Program-made: the position numbers and the translations under genes
Notes under the pieces: generated by a model
Databases searched by the model: none
Seen by the model: only the letters and a program-made list of their open reading frames with translations
What the model was told of the DNA's origin: nothing
Shown: positions 44,983 to 53,081 of the stretch, one piece after another
Layout of the letters: each line of letters starts with the position of its first letter
Position numbering within the stretch: the first letter of the stretch is position 1
Assembly: GCA_023665475.1 (NCBI GenBank)
Contig: JAMPEB010000005.1
Span: 62,001 to 126,000, forward strand
Source of the DNA: Lachnoclostridium sp.
Lineage (GTDB): Bacteria > Bacillota > Clostridia > Lachnospirales > Lachnospiraceae
Length of the DNA: 64,000 bases
Direction: 5' to 3'

Positions 44983-47535
44983 ATGAAAAAGAAGAGAAGC
45001 ATCCGGCGCAAGATTACCACCGTCTTTCTTATTGTACTTATGGCAGAAATGATTTTGACCGGAGCAGTCAGTATGTGGAGTCTGTATTCCATGAAAAATG
45101 TTTCTACGGAGTCGAACAACAGTCTGGGAAAGACGGCTGCGGAAGATGCGGAGACGGCGCTGGAAGATATGGCGGGCAAGCATTTGCAGGCGCTGGCAGT
45201 GGAAAAAGCTACCTATATCGAACAGAAATTTGAAGAGGTAGCGGCGTATCTGCATGGAATAGCAGCCGCCGCCGAAGAAATTTATGCACATCCGGAAAAT
45301 TATCCGGACAGGACGGTTGCCCTGCCGCAGATGGGAAGCACGACACTTGCCGCGCAGCTTATGTGGTCGGAAAGTCTCGGGGAGCCTGTGCCGGAAAATT
45401 GGACGGAGCTCTACAAATTGGGAAATCTACAGGATATGCTGGTGCAATATAATAACCATAATGACATGGTTTCTTCTACTTATGTGGCGACACAGAGCGG
45501 ATGGATGATTCAGGCGGATTATATTGCGTTCAGTAAATATGAGGGAGGAGCACAACATCCTGATTTTTATGAGGCTGCTTCCAGACAATGGTATCAGCGT
45601 GCGCTTCTGGCGGAGCGGGGAACGGTTGTATATTCCGATGTGATTGCCGACATTCACTCGGGAAGTAACTGCATTGTCTGCGCCCAGCCTATTTATTATG
45701 AGGAAGAAATTGTGGCGGTGGCAGGCGTGGGTTCTTATCTGGACACCGTGAATGAGGCGGTATTAAACACTACAATCGGAGAAAAGGGTTATGCCTTTTT
45801 GGTCAATGAAAAGGGACAGGTTATGGTTTCGGGAAAGGACGATGGGGAAACGGCAGCAAATGCCGAAACCAATGTCGATTTGCGGGAAAGCGGAAACGCA
45901 CAGCTTGCAAAGGCTGCAGAATCCATGGTATCCGGAAATAGCGGACTTTGTAAGCTGTCCGTGGACGGAAAAGAAGTTTATCTTGCTTATGCCCCGTTAA
46001 AGGGATTGCATTGGAGTTTTGTCACGGTGATAGATGTGGCGGAAGTGATAGCCCCTGCCATGAAAAGCAGGCAGGAAATACTTACACTGACGGAAAGCAT
46101 GGCGGAAAAACAGGAAGCATCCATCAGGAATACGCAAATTATCTATCTGGCAATTCTGGTGCTCTCCGTAGGCATCATCAGCTTGGTCAGCGTTTTGTTT
46201 ACCGGAAGGCTGACCGCGCCCATACACAGATTGACGACGGAGGTTGCGGATTTTAACGGAGGAAATTTGGACCATCAGATACAAATTGCCACGGGGGATG
46301 AGGTGGAAGAATTGGGAAATGCGTTTAACGGCATGACGGCTCAACTGAAAAGTTATATCGGAAATCTTGCCGCCGCTACGGCGGAAAAGGAACGGATACA
46401 GACGGAGCTGGGGCTGGCGGCTCAGATACAGGCGGACATGCTGCCCGATTCCGAAAAAATATTGACTGACAGAATTGAGTTTGCCATCCATGCAGGAATG
46501 ACTCCCGCAAAAGAAGTAGGAGGAGACTTTTATGATTTCTTTTTGACGGATGAAAACCATCTTGCCTTTTTGATTGCCGATGTATCGGGGAAAGGTGTGC
46601 CGGCGTCCCTGTTTATGGTGGTGGCAAAGACGCTCCTTAGAAGCCATATTACGGATGCGGAGTCTCTGGCGGAAAAAATGGAGGAAGTCAACGCCAGCCT
46701 TTGTGCCAATAACCAAAATGATATGTTTGTCACGGCATGGGCAGGGATTCTGGATTTATCCACGGGAGTTTTAACTTATGTAAATGCGGGGCATAATCCG
46801 CCTTTGCTCAAGCAGAAAAAGGATAGCTATGATTATCTCAAATCCCACAACGGCTTTGTCCTTGCGGGAATGGAAAACGCCAGATATACCCGGAGCAGAG
46901 TACGGCTCAGACCGGGAGACACCATCTTTTTGTATACGGACGGCGTAGTGGAAGCAAATAATGAAGAAGGAAAGCTTTACGGCGAAGTGCGGTTGAGGCA
47001 GCTTTTAGGCAAAAATGCCGCTTTGGAGCCGGAACAGCTTGCGGAAGAAGTTTGGAAAAGCGTCAGGGATTTTCAGGGAGCCGCAGAGCAGTTTGATGAT
47101 ATTACAATGTTGATTATCCGCTATAACGGGGACGGATATGAGACAAAAACCGATGTTCCCAATATGGGACGGATGGAAGAAATCAATCAATGGGTTGAGG
47201 AACAGCTCAAAAGAAACGGGATTTCCCAAAAAACCATCACCAAAATCAGAATGGCTGTGGATGAAATATATTCTAATATCTGTTATTACAGCAAAGCGGA
47301 GGAAGTGACCATAGGATGTAAAGTAACGGAACAGAGAGAAGCGGTACTGTATTTTGAGGATGACGGTATTCCGTATAATCCTTTGAAGCGTCCCGACCCG
47401 GATGTGACACTGCTTATGGAAGAGCGGGGAGAAGGAGGTCTCGGTATCTATCTGGTGAAAAAGCGCATGGATAAGGTGGAGTACAAATTTGTGGAAGGCA
47501 GAAACTGCCTGATACTTATGAAAAGGGAAGATTGA
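44983..47535 (+). CDS. Membrane sensor with SpoIIE/RsbU phosphatase and RsbW-like ATPase
   Basis: 850 residues: transmembrane helix (10-30), extracellular dCache-like sensor (about 60-380), second helix (about 390-410), HAMP, PP2C domain (about 470-690, PAKEVGGDFYDFF, ADVSGKGVPASLFM, LYTDGVVEANN) and a C-terminal HATPase domain (VDEIYSNICYYS, FEDDGIPYNP, GEGGLGIYLVKKRMD). A single protein could both dephosphorylate and phosphorylate the STAS partner. ATG 44983 is used; TTG 44977 is better spaced from AGGAGG. No sigma factor gene is adjacent. Confidence 0.9.
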   Translation: MKKKRSIRRKITTVFLIVLMAEMILTGAVSMWSLYSMKNVSTESNNSLGKTAAEDAETALEDMAGKHLQALAVEKATYIEQKFEEVAAYLHGIAAAAEEIYAHPENYPDRTVALPQMGSTTLAAQLMWSESLGEPVPENWTELYKLGNLQDMLVQYNNHNDMVSSTYVATQSGWMIQADYIAFSKYEGGAQHPDFYEAASRQWYQRALLAERGTVVYSDVIADIHSGSNCIVCAQPIYYEEEIVAVAGVGSYLDTVNEAVLNTTIGEKGYAFLVNEKGQVMVSGKDDGETAANAETNVDLRESGNAQLAKAAESMVSGNSGLCKLSVDGKEVYLAYAPLKGLHWSFVTVIDVAEVIAPAMKSRQEILTLTESMAEKQEASIRNTQIIYLAILVLSVGIISLVSVLFTGRLTAPIHRLTTEVADFNGGNLDHQIQIATGDEVEELGNAFNGMTAQLKSYIGNLAAATAEKERIQTELGLAAQIQADMLPDSEKILTDRIEFAIHAGMTPAKEVGGDFYDFFLTDENHLAFLIADVSGKGVPASLFMVVAKTLLRSHITDAESLAEKMEEVNASLCANNQNDMFVTAWAGILDLSTGVLTYVNAGHNPPLLKQKKDSYDYLKSHNGFVLAGMENARYTRSRVRLRPGDTIFLYTDGVVEANNEEGKLYGEVRLRQLLGKNAALEPEQLAEEVWKSVRDFQGAAEQFDDITMLIIRYNGDGYETKTDVPNMGRMEEINQWVEEQLKRNGISQKTITKIRMAVDEIYSNICYYSKAEEVTIGCKVTEQREAVLYFEDDGIPYNPLKRPDPDVTLLMEERGEGGLGIYLVKKRMDKVEYKFVEGRNCLILMKRED

Positions 47536-47542
47536 AAGGGTG

Positions 47543-47571
47543 AAGGGGCTGACGAAAGGTCGGCTCCTTTA
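47543..47571 (+). terminator. Terminator after the phosphatase-ATPase gene
   Basis: AGGGGCTGAC-GAAA-GGTCGGCTCCT stem with a short T run, between converging genes. Confidence 0.6.
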
Positions 47572-47577
47572 TCAATG

Positions 47578-47889
47578 CTATGCTAATTTTGCCTTTAGGT
47601 CTCTTACATCCGATTCCAGCATTCCGACTCTGATTGCCAATGTTTCGACTTCAGCGCCGGGTTTTATTGCATGGTGCAGATTTCTGGATAAATCCAGATG
47701 CCCTTCGGCTACCCGCTGAATATTCACGCGGATTTCATTTTCCAATATCAATTTAGTTTCTGTGACCGTGCTTTCTACATTGGACATTCTGTCTTCCATA
47801 TTGGACATTTTCTCGTCCATGGTTGTTGCGTGCTGCTTTAAGTCTTGCACTTCCGAAAGCAGGAGATCAAGCTTTTCACTGTCTGTCAT
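47578..47889 (-). CDS. Coiled-coil protein of unknown function
   Basis: 103 residues, almost entirely heptad-like (KLDLLLSEVQDLKQHATTMD and MEDRMSNVESTV). Small coiled-coil proteins of this look recur in Lachnospiraceae genomes without a known role. GAAAGGAGACG precedes the start on the minus strand. It lies outside the left recombination site, so inversion would place it next to a different end of the switch. Confidence 0.7.
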   Translation of the reverse strand: MTDSEKLDLLLSEVQDLKQHATTMDEKMSNMEDRMSNVESTVTETKLILENEIRVNIQRVAEGHLDLSRNLHHAIKPGAEVETLAIRVGMLESDVRDLKAKLA

Positions 47890-47995
47890 ATTATCGTCTC
47901 CTTTCTTTGTAATTTATGTATGGTTGAATGGTTGTAAGGATAGTATACCATAGCTTAGGTGCAAAGTCTATTGTGAAAAATGTATAATAAAATAA

Positions 47996-48028
47996 GAATG
48001 CAACATAATGATACATTGTGTTGCATTC
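47996..48028 (-). repeat. Left recombinase site
   Basis: GAATGCAACA and TGTTGCATTC arms around a 13-bp core. The reverse complement matches the site at 48836-48868 at 30 of 33 positions. The hairpin extends by one AT pair on each side. Confidence 0.75.
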
Positions 48029-48095
48029 TTGCTTACACCATATATATCGACAGCTCTAAAAAATACTTTAGGGCAATTTCGGATTTTTTTTTGAA

Positions 48096-48126
48096 AAATT
48101 TGAAAAAGCCCTGATTCCGGTGGGGG
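48096..48126 (-). terminator. Terminator of the recombinase gene
   Basis: On the minus strand AAAGCCC, a 12-nt loop, then GGGCTTTTT. It ends recombinase transcription before the left site. A CTAAA/TTTAG stem follows. Confidence 0.6.
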
Positions 48127-48142
48127 CTTTCCGACCGCATAT

Positions 48143-48727
48143 CTATAGTGCAATATTCATAAATACATTATCTTTGTCATCCTGCTCGATTCCCAAATAT
48201 CGTTTTGTAATCTGATAAGAAGAATGATTGTAAATATTCATTAATAATGCGGGCGGAATTCCCTGCTGCCATGCATAATAGCCAAAGGTCTTGCGCAGGG
48301 AGTGGCAGCTAATATGCTCGTTTAATCCTATATCCCGGGCGGCTTCTTTTATAATGCGGAAAGCCTGATATCTGCTCAGGGGCTGATTCTGTCCTTTTCT
48401 GCTGGGAAACAGATAGGTCTGAAACGAGGGAACGGAGGAAAGGGACGCCATGTAAAAACCGAAACTCTCCTTGACCGTTCTGTTTAAGGCAATCATATTC
48501 CTTTTTCCCGTCTTTTTTTCCGTTACCATAATATGGGAATGAAAGGTTCCTTTTGAGAAGTCATAAATATCTCCCCATTTCAAATGTAATACATCCGTAA
48601 TCCGCAGAGCGGTATTTAAACACAAAATGCATAAGGCATAATTCCGCTTATTGGGGTGAAGTTTACCATAATACTCTTTGAATTCCAGAAGTTTTTCGGG
48701 GTCTCTGATAGGTTGTGTCGTACTCAT
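48143..48727 (-). CDS. Tyrosine recombinase (XerC/FimB-like, core domain only)
   Basis: 194 residues from ATG 48727 (AGAGGAG upstream on the minus strand). The catalytic set is visible: Arg in NTALRITDVL, Lys in the TEKKTGK hairpin, HSLR in CHSLRKTFGYYA, NHSS in place of the later His/Trp, and Tyr in KRYLGI. There is no N-terminal SAM-like arm-binding domain, as in FimB/FimE-type inverting recombinases. It lies inside inverted 33-bp repeats. Confidence 0.9.
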   Translation of the reverse strand: MSTTQPIRDPEKLLEFKEYYGKLHPNKRNYALCILCLNTALRITDVLHLKWGDIYDFSKGTFHSHIMVTEKKTGKRNMIALNRTVKESFGFYMASLSSVPSFQTYLFPSRKGQNQPLSRYQAFRIIKEAARDIGLNEHISCHSLRKTFGYYAWQQGIPPALLMNIYNHSSYQITKRYLGIEQDDKDNVFMNIAL

Positions 48728-48835
48728 GCTAATCTCCTCTTTTCTGTTGTTGTGTGCAATTCGTTTTTGAAAAGCCATAATACATCAAAAAAATTTCCTT
48801 GTAAATATAATGCGCTTTTCTTAAGGCCTGACCGC

Positions 48836-48868
48836 AAATGCAACACAATGTATCAAAATGTTGCATTC
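48836..48868 (+). repeat. Right recombinase site
   Basis: AATGCAACA and TGTTGCATT arms around CAATGTATCAAAA. It sits about 110 bp upstream of the recombinase start and 40 bp before the csrA start. Confidence 0.75.
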
Positions 48869-48907
48869 AAAAAAGCAGGGATCGCTTAGGGCGACAAGGA
48901 GGTTAAC

Positions 48908-49273
48908 ATGTTAAGACTGACAGTGAGCACGGAAGAGTACCTGATGATTGGGGATGATATCAAGCTGGTGTTTCTGGGAGGCACGGGAAAACACCTGAGG
49001 ATCATGGTGGACGCCCCCAAAGAGACAAATATTTTGAGAAGCTCGGTGCTGGAAAAGGACATCAAGGACCCAGAGAGGCGGGCAAATCTGCCCAAGTATT
49101 ACGCTCAGGTCGAGCATCCGGAAAAATATGTGAAGAAAACGCAGCAGACCCGGAACAAGGCAGACAAGGCAGAATCGGAAGCAATCATGGAACAGGCTGC
49201 CCGGCAGACATCAAGTCAGACGGCAAAGCCCCACATCATCATAGCCCGCGGGAACGCAGGAAGCAACAGGTAA
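48908..49273 (+). CDS. csrA: CsrA with long C-terminal extension
   Basis: 121 residues. The first 50 match CsrA (MLRLTVSTEEYLMIGDDIKL, LRIMVDAPKE, SSVLEKD), the RNA-binding translational regulator that controls flagellin with FliW. The usual protein ends near residue 60-75. Here a hydrophilic tail of about 60 residues (YAQVEHPEKYVKKTQQTRNK onward, Gln/Ser/Lys-rich) follows. AAGGAGG precedes the ATG. It lies 133 bp before flagellin, whose leader carries GGA sites. No fliW is in the window. Confidence 0.85.
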   Translation: MLRLTVSTEEYLMIGDDIKLVFLGGTGKHLRIMVDAPKETNILRSSVLEKDIKDPERRANLPKYYAQVEHPEKYVKKTQQTRNKADKAESEAIMEQAARQTSSQTAKPHIIIARGNAGSNR

Positions 49274-49338
49274 TTATCGGACGGCACGGCATCAAGGTCA
49301 GGGCCCGGCAGTGAAGTCGGCCGCCCGGTCATTATAAA

Positions 49339-49406
49339 GGAAACCAATAACAATCATTCACCGGCGTAAAAGGATTTGCGTCAGGTAAAACCAAGGAGGT
49401 AATTTT
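49339..49406 (+). promoter_or_regulatory. Flagellin leader with GGA (CsrA-type) sites
   Basis: GGA occurs at 49339, 49372 and within the Shine-Dalgarno AAGGAGGT (49393-49400). A CsrA site over the ribosome site plus one upstream is the layout known for Bacillus hag. No sigma-28 promoter (TAAA-N15-CGATAA) is recognised, so csrA and flagellin may be co-transcribed; a TATAAA near 49333 lacks a -35. Confidence 0.5.
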
Positions 49407-50816
49407 ATGGTAGTACAACACAATTTAACAGCAATGAATTCCAACAGAATGTTGGGTCTGACCACAAAGTCACAGGCTAAGTCCACAGAGAAACTGTCAT
49501 CCGGTTACAAGATCAACCGTGCGGCTGACGATGCTGCAGGATTAGCAATCAGCGAAAAGATGAGAAGACAGGTTAGAGGTCTGACTCAGGCTTCCGCAAA
49601 CGCTCAGGACGGCATTTCCGCAGTGCAGACCGCAGAAGGCGCATTGACAGAAGTGCACGATATGCTCCAGAGAATGAACGAGCTGGCAACCAAGTCCGCA
49701 AACGGAACCAACTCTCAGGAAGAGCGCGACTACATCCAGAGTGAAGTTGACGCTTTGATCAATGAGATTGACCGTGTATCCGAGACTACCAAGTTCAATG
49801 AGATTTATCTGCTGAAGGGCGATGGTACAGAAATGCAGAAAGTTACCACAGCAGCAGAAGCGGAAGTTCCCGTTGCGGCAGAGTATGCTACAGGCAAAGG
49901 TGGCAGCGGTGCAATTACATTAGCAGCTAGCTATGCGGCTAACAAAATGGGTGCTGGCAAGGATGAGTCATGGTATGCAAAGGGTGGTACTACAGCACTT
50001 ACTGAAGCAGAAATCCTTGACAGTCTGGAAGTAGGTACAGATGGAAAAGTAAAATTTAAAGATAATGTAGAAATCTACACTGTAGCGGCAAATACAGGAA
50101 CGAATTATGGCGCCCAGACCGTGGATAAGAAAGCGACGATAACAGATGCAAACTTTACCATTGCTTCCACAAAGATTTCCACAGCAGCTGATGGAACTGC
50201 TTTAGTTGAGGAAAAGGATTTGGCTGATTTGTTTAATTTGGACGGCACACTGAAAGCGGATGTTTATGCACAGGATGGAACCGATTGGGAAAAAGTTGGT
50301 GCAGAGCAGTTATCGAAGTTTGTTGAGGTAACGCCTGGTAAGGAAGCAGTTGAAGAAGGAGAAAAGGAAGTAGAAGTTTCCAAGGCTTTGGAATTCAACC
50401 TCCATGTAGGTGCAGAAGGCGGTGCAAAAGATGATCCCAAGGCTATCGCTAATAAGATTACCGTTAAGATTGAAGCCATGAGCGCAAAAGGGATCGGCGT
50501 TGACGGATTAAAAACTTCCGGCGTAAAAACAGAAGAGGCTGCTACCGCAAGCATCGAAACCATCAAGTCTGCAATCAAGAAGGTTTCCCAGCAGCGTTCC
50601 GACCTCGGTGCAGTCCAGAACCGTCTGGAGCACACCATCAACAACCTTGACAATATCGTTGAGAATACACAGTCCGCTGAGTCTGCAATCCGCGATACTG
50701 ACATGGCTACCGAGATGGTGAAGTATGCCAACAACAACATCCTTGCTCAGGCAGGTCAGGCAATGCTTGCACAGGCAAATCAGGCAAATCAGGGCGTTCT
50801 GTCCTTACTTAGCTAA
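49407..50816 (+). CDS. hag: Flagellin
   Basis: 469 residues. Conserved D0/D1 ends: NLTAMNSNRMLGLTTKSQAK and LSSGYKINRAADDAAGLAIS at the start; LGAVQNRLEHTINNLDN and ANNNILAQAGQAMLAQANQA at the end. The central 150-380 region is variable and Ala/Thr/Lys-rich, the surface-exposed D2/D3 part. A strong terminator follows. Confidence 0.97.
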   Translation: MVVQHNLTAMNSNRMLGLTTKSQAKSTEKLSSGYKINRAADDAAGLAISEKMRRQVRGLTQASANAQDGISAVQTAEGALTEVHDMLQRMNELATKSANGTNSQEERDYIQSEVDALINEIDRVSETTKFNEIYLLKGDGTEMQKVTTAAEAEVPVAAEYATGKGGSGAITLAASYAANKMGAGKDESWYAKGGTTALTEAEILDSLEVGTDGKVKFKDNVEIYTVAANTGTNYGAQTVDKKATITDANFTIASTKISTAADGTALVEEKDLADLFNLDGTLKADVYAQDGTDWEKVGAEQLSKFVEVTPGKEAVEEGEKEVEVSKALEFNLHVGAEGGAKDDPKAIANKITVKIEAMSAKGIGVDGLKTSGVKTEEAATASIETIKSAIKKVSQQRSDLGAVQNRLEHTINNLDNIVENTQSAESAIRDTDMATEMVKYANNNILAQAGQAMLAQANQANQGVLSLLS

Positions 50817-50870
50817 TTGATTTGATGCTGTTAAAAAGTAATGGAAAACCACGGAAGAAGTAAAAAACAG

Positions 50871-50899
50871 GGCAGCACACCAATTTTCGGTGTGCTGCC
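50871..50899. terminator. Terminator between flagellin and the Rpn-like gene
   Basis: Perfect 11-bp stem GGCAGCACACC/GGTGTGCTGCC; a T run follows after 9 bp on the plus strand, and A-rich sequence precedes it for the minus strand. Confidence 0.75.
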
Positions 50900-50945
50900 T
50901 CATTGCTGTTTTTTGGAAAAATAGGTTTTATGTAGTCTGCATCCA

Positions 50946-51992
50946 TCACAGGCCTTCAATTCGTTCTTCAAACTCCTGCAGGCTCTGCGCTCTGGCGGCA
51001 GACTTGCACCAGAGGCGGAGGATTTTCGGATTTTTCTGATTCTTGATCCGATTCTCGAGCTCCGCAGGAATTTCTCCCAATTCCCCCAGAAAATCTAAAA
51101 TTATCTCGGTTTTTTCCTGTTCTATTCCTTGAGATATTCCCTGTTCTATTCCCTGTTCTATTCCTCGTCTGAGTATCGTCTTTGCTTCATATTCAAGAAC
51201 CCTTCCTACCATAACCTCTTTCACTCCTTCCCTGACAATGCCGTATTTTGCGGTGATATGTTCCAACACCTTGTTTGACATATCCATGATGGTGCATTTT
51301 GTGTACTCCGTGATGGAGCCGTTGTGTAACAATTCTTCCAGTTTGCTGCTGATTTGTTTGTATTCTTCCTGTAATTCCCGGAGCTTCGCCTTGTCATGCT
51401 CATATTCTCTAAACCTTTTCTCATGGACAAAAATGTAAAACGGAAGCAGAAACAGCAGATTTTTCTCAAAAATTTCGGTCAGCATGTATTCCTGCAGTTT
51501 CATTACCGGAATATCATATTCCGATGTCATATCAGGCATGACCATCCTGATTTTCAATTTATCAGGCGTGGATGCGGTGCTGCGCAGGAAAAACACGGCA
51601 GAATAAGGAAACTTTACCGTCAGGACATTCTCCTTTATCCCTCTGTCCTCAAGCGCTATCTGGGTATCATATTCAAAAAAACGCACCAGCATGCTGCTGT
51701 CTGTGCCGCTCTGGCATTCCAAATGGTATTTTTTTGTTTCGGTCCCCACAATCCGGAAACTTGTGTCCGTTATCCGCTCATATTGACTGCCCCCCTGACG
51801 GTTCAGGAAATGTTCGTTCGGTGAAAATAAGATTTTTTCCTTCCCGGTATATTTTTCCCCGAATACTTCGTTTATCACAGGGATGATTAGGGGGCTGCAG
51901 TCGTTGAGCAATGTGCGAAATACATCATCATAGGGGGTGCTTGTTGACTGTACGCTTTTTCCTTCCTGTGTTTTTTTCTCTTGTTGGTTCAA
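50946..51992 (-). CDS. Rpn/PD-(D/E)XK family nuclease-like protein
   Basis: 348 residues. The PD-(D/E)XK core is suggested by ITDTSFRIVG and KKYHLECQSG near residues 75-95; the N-terminal TPYDDVFRTLLND is typical of Rpn-type proteins annotated as recombination-promoting nucleases or putative transposases. The Gly-Ile-Glu-Gln repeat near 285-300 is a known hypervariable feature of this family. Such genes are multicopy in Lachnospiraceae. Confidence 0.8.
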   Translation of the reverse strand: MNQQEKKTQEGKSVQSTSTPYDDVFRTLLNDCSPLIIPVINEVFGEKYTGKEKILFSPNEHFLNRQGGSQYERITDTSFRIVGTETKKYHLECQSGTDSSMLVRFFEYDTQIALEDRGIKENVLTVKFPYSAVFFLRSTASTPDKLKIRMVMPDMTSEYDIPVMKLQEYMLTEIFEKNLLFLLPFYIFVHEKRFREYEHDKAKLRELQEEYKQISSKLEELLHNGSITEYTKCTIMDMSNKVLEHITAKYGIVREGVKEVMVGRVLEYEAKTILRRGIEQGIEQGISQGIEQEKTEIILDFLGELGEIPAELENRIKNQKNPKILRLWCKSAARAQSLQEFEERIEGL

Positions 51993-52408
51993 TATTCCTC
52001 CTTCTCATGGAAACCGGAAGGAAAACATTGTCCTGTGCTTCTGCGGAATCCATGCATTGTAAAATGTTTTGGGGTAAAAGCATGGATTTCATTGAAGCTT
52101 TATGGGAGAGTTCCCTGTTTGAAACGGCTTATGCCGTCTGAGATTCAAAGAATATATGCTTTTGATTTATTGTATCAGAAAATATGATTATATGCAAGGA
52201 TTTTAATTTTTATGTTTTTGTTGTAATTGAGAGCAGGATAAGATAAAATTAAAAAAATGAAAGGATATTTGAAATTTGCCATTAATAAAGACCAAGAAGA
52301 GGTGGAAGCTATTATTGAGGGTAAAAAGCCGGCGTTTCTGCCGCAGTGATTTCACTTGAAGGGCGGAAATCCTCTGTGAAGCGGCCGGGGGTCGGAAAGG
52401 GGTAATCC
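51993..52408. other. Gene-poor gap
   Basis: No convincing gene. A 30-codon frame at 52257-52349 (MKGYLKFAINKDQEEVEAII...) has a start but no clear ribosome site and may be a fragment. The rest is A/T-rich with scattered stops. Confidence 0.5.
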
Positions 52409-52924
52409 ATGAACCCAAACAGTAATCCAAACGAAGAAAAAGTCAGGGAAATAGAAAACTTGCTGGAAAGTCCCCGCGCCGTGAAGGCTATGGAGCTTTT
52501 TAAGGAGGGCTATAACTGTTCTCAGGCGGTGGTGCTGGCGTTTGCGGATTTATATGATGAAGATGTGCATACCCTCCTGAAGCTCAGTTCTTCCTTCGGG
52601 GGAGGCATGGGCAGACTTCGCGAGGTCTGCGGTTCGGTTTCGGGGATGTTCCTTGTGGCGGGACTTTTGTGCGGCTATGATTCGCCAAAGGATTTTGAGG
52701 GCAAAACCAGACATTATGAGCGAATCCAGCAGCTTGCCCATGAGTTTCGGAAGCTTAACGGTTCCATTGTGTGCAGGGAACTTTTGGGGCTTAATAAAAA
52801 GGAGGATGATTTTGTCCCGGAAAAGAGGACGGAGGAGTATTACAAAAAGCGTCCCTGCATGCAGTTAATCGGGATGTCCACAGCCATTTTGGAGAGGTAT
52901 CTCAAAGAAAATCAATTTTCTTAG
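52409..52924 (+). CDS. C_GCAxxG_C_C family redox-type protein
   Basis: 171 residues. The four spaced Cys blocks of the family are visible: NCSQAVVLAF, VCGSVSGMFLVAGLL, IVCRELLG and RPCMQLIG. Members are thought to bind metal or carry redox cysteines; function is not established. GAAAGGGG precedes the start. It lies alone between the Rpn-like gene and the chemosensory cluster. Confidence 0.85.
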   Translation: MNPNSNPNEEKVREIENLLESPRAVKAMELFKEGYNCSQAVVLAFADLYDEDVHTLLKLSSSFGGGMGRLREVCGSVSGMFLVAGLLCGYDSPKDFEGKTRHYERIQQLAHEFRKLNGSIVCRELLGLNKKEDDFVPEKRTEEYYKKRPCMQLIGMSTAILERYLKENQFS

Positions 52925-52965
52925 AAAATAAAATTTCTTTGGAAATATTTTTTGTACGGATATTA

Positions 52966-53035
52966 TTGACAACAATACTTAAATAGTGGTATCTTATTCA
53001 TGATAATAGAATTTTCGCAATGCGTGAATTTTATT
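52966..53035 (+). promoter_or_regulatory. Promoter and hairpin leader of the REC-HD-GYP gene
   Basis: TTGACA-18-TATCTT (52966-52995), then an imperfect hairpin AATAGAATTTTCGC/GCGTGAATTTTATT (53005-53035) that resembles the one before cysK at 23355. It probably starts the chemosensory cluster. Confidence 0.6.
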
Positions 53036-53081
53036 ATTGATAGAATTGTTACAAAGGCAGTAGTAGTAGGGAGAGTTAGTT

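Larger units (their letters stand above)
47996..48868. mobile_element. Predicted invertible segment carrying its own tyrosine recombinase
   Basis: An 873-bp segment bounded by two 33-bp near-identical sites (30/33) in inverted orientation, containing only a compact tyrosine recombinase and its terminator. The sites are loxP-like in size and form (about 10-bp arms, 13-bp core). The right end lies 40 bp upstream of csrA, with flagellin beyond. A TATAAT at 48806-48811 points out toward csrA, without a clear -35. This arrangement is expected for a phase switch; inversion itself is inferred. Confidence 0.6.

Noticed and set aside
39638-47535. Prophage
   Set aside because: Apart from the endolysin-like gene there are no capsid, portal, terminase, tail, holin or phage repressor genes; the recombinase at 48143 is bounded by its own short inverted sites.
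49274-49406. Sigma-28 flagellin promoter
   Set aside because: A CGATAA-type -10 occurs only on the opposite strand near 49272, without a matching -35; nothing suitable faces flagellin.
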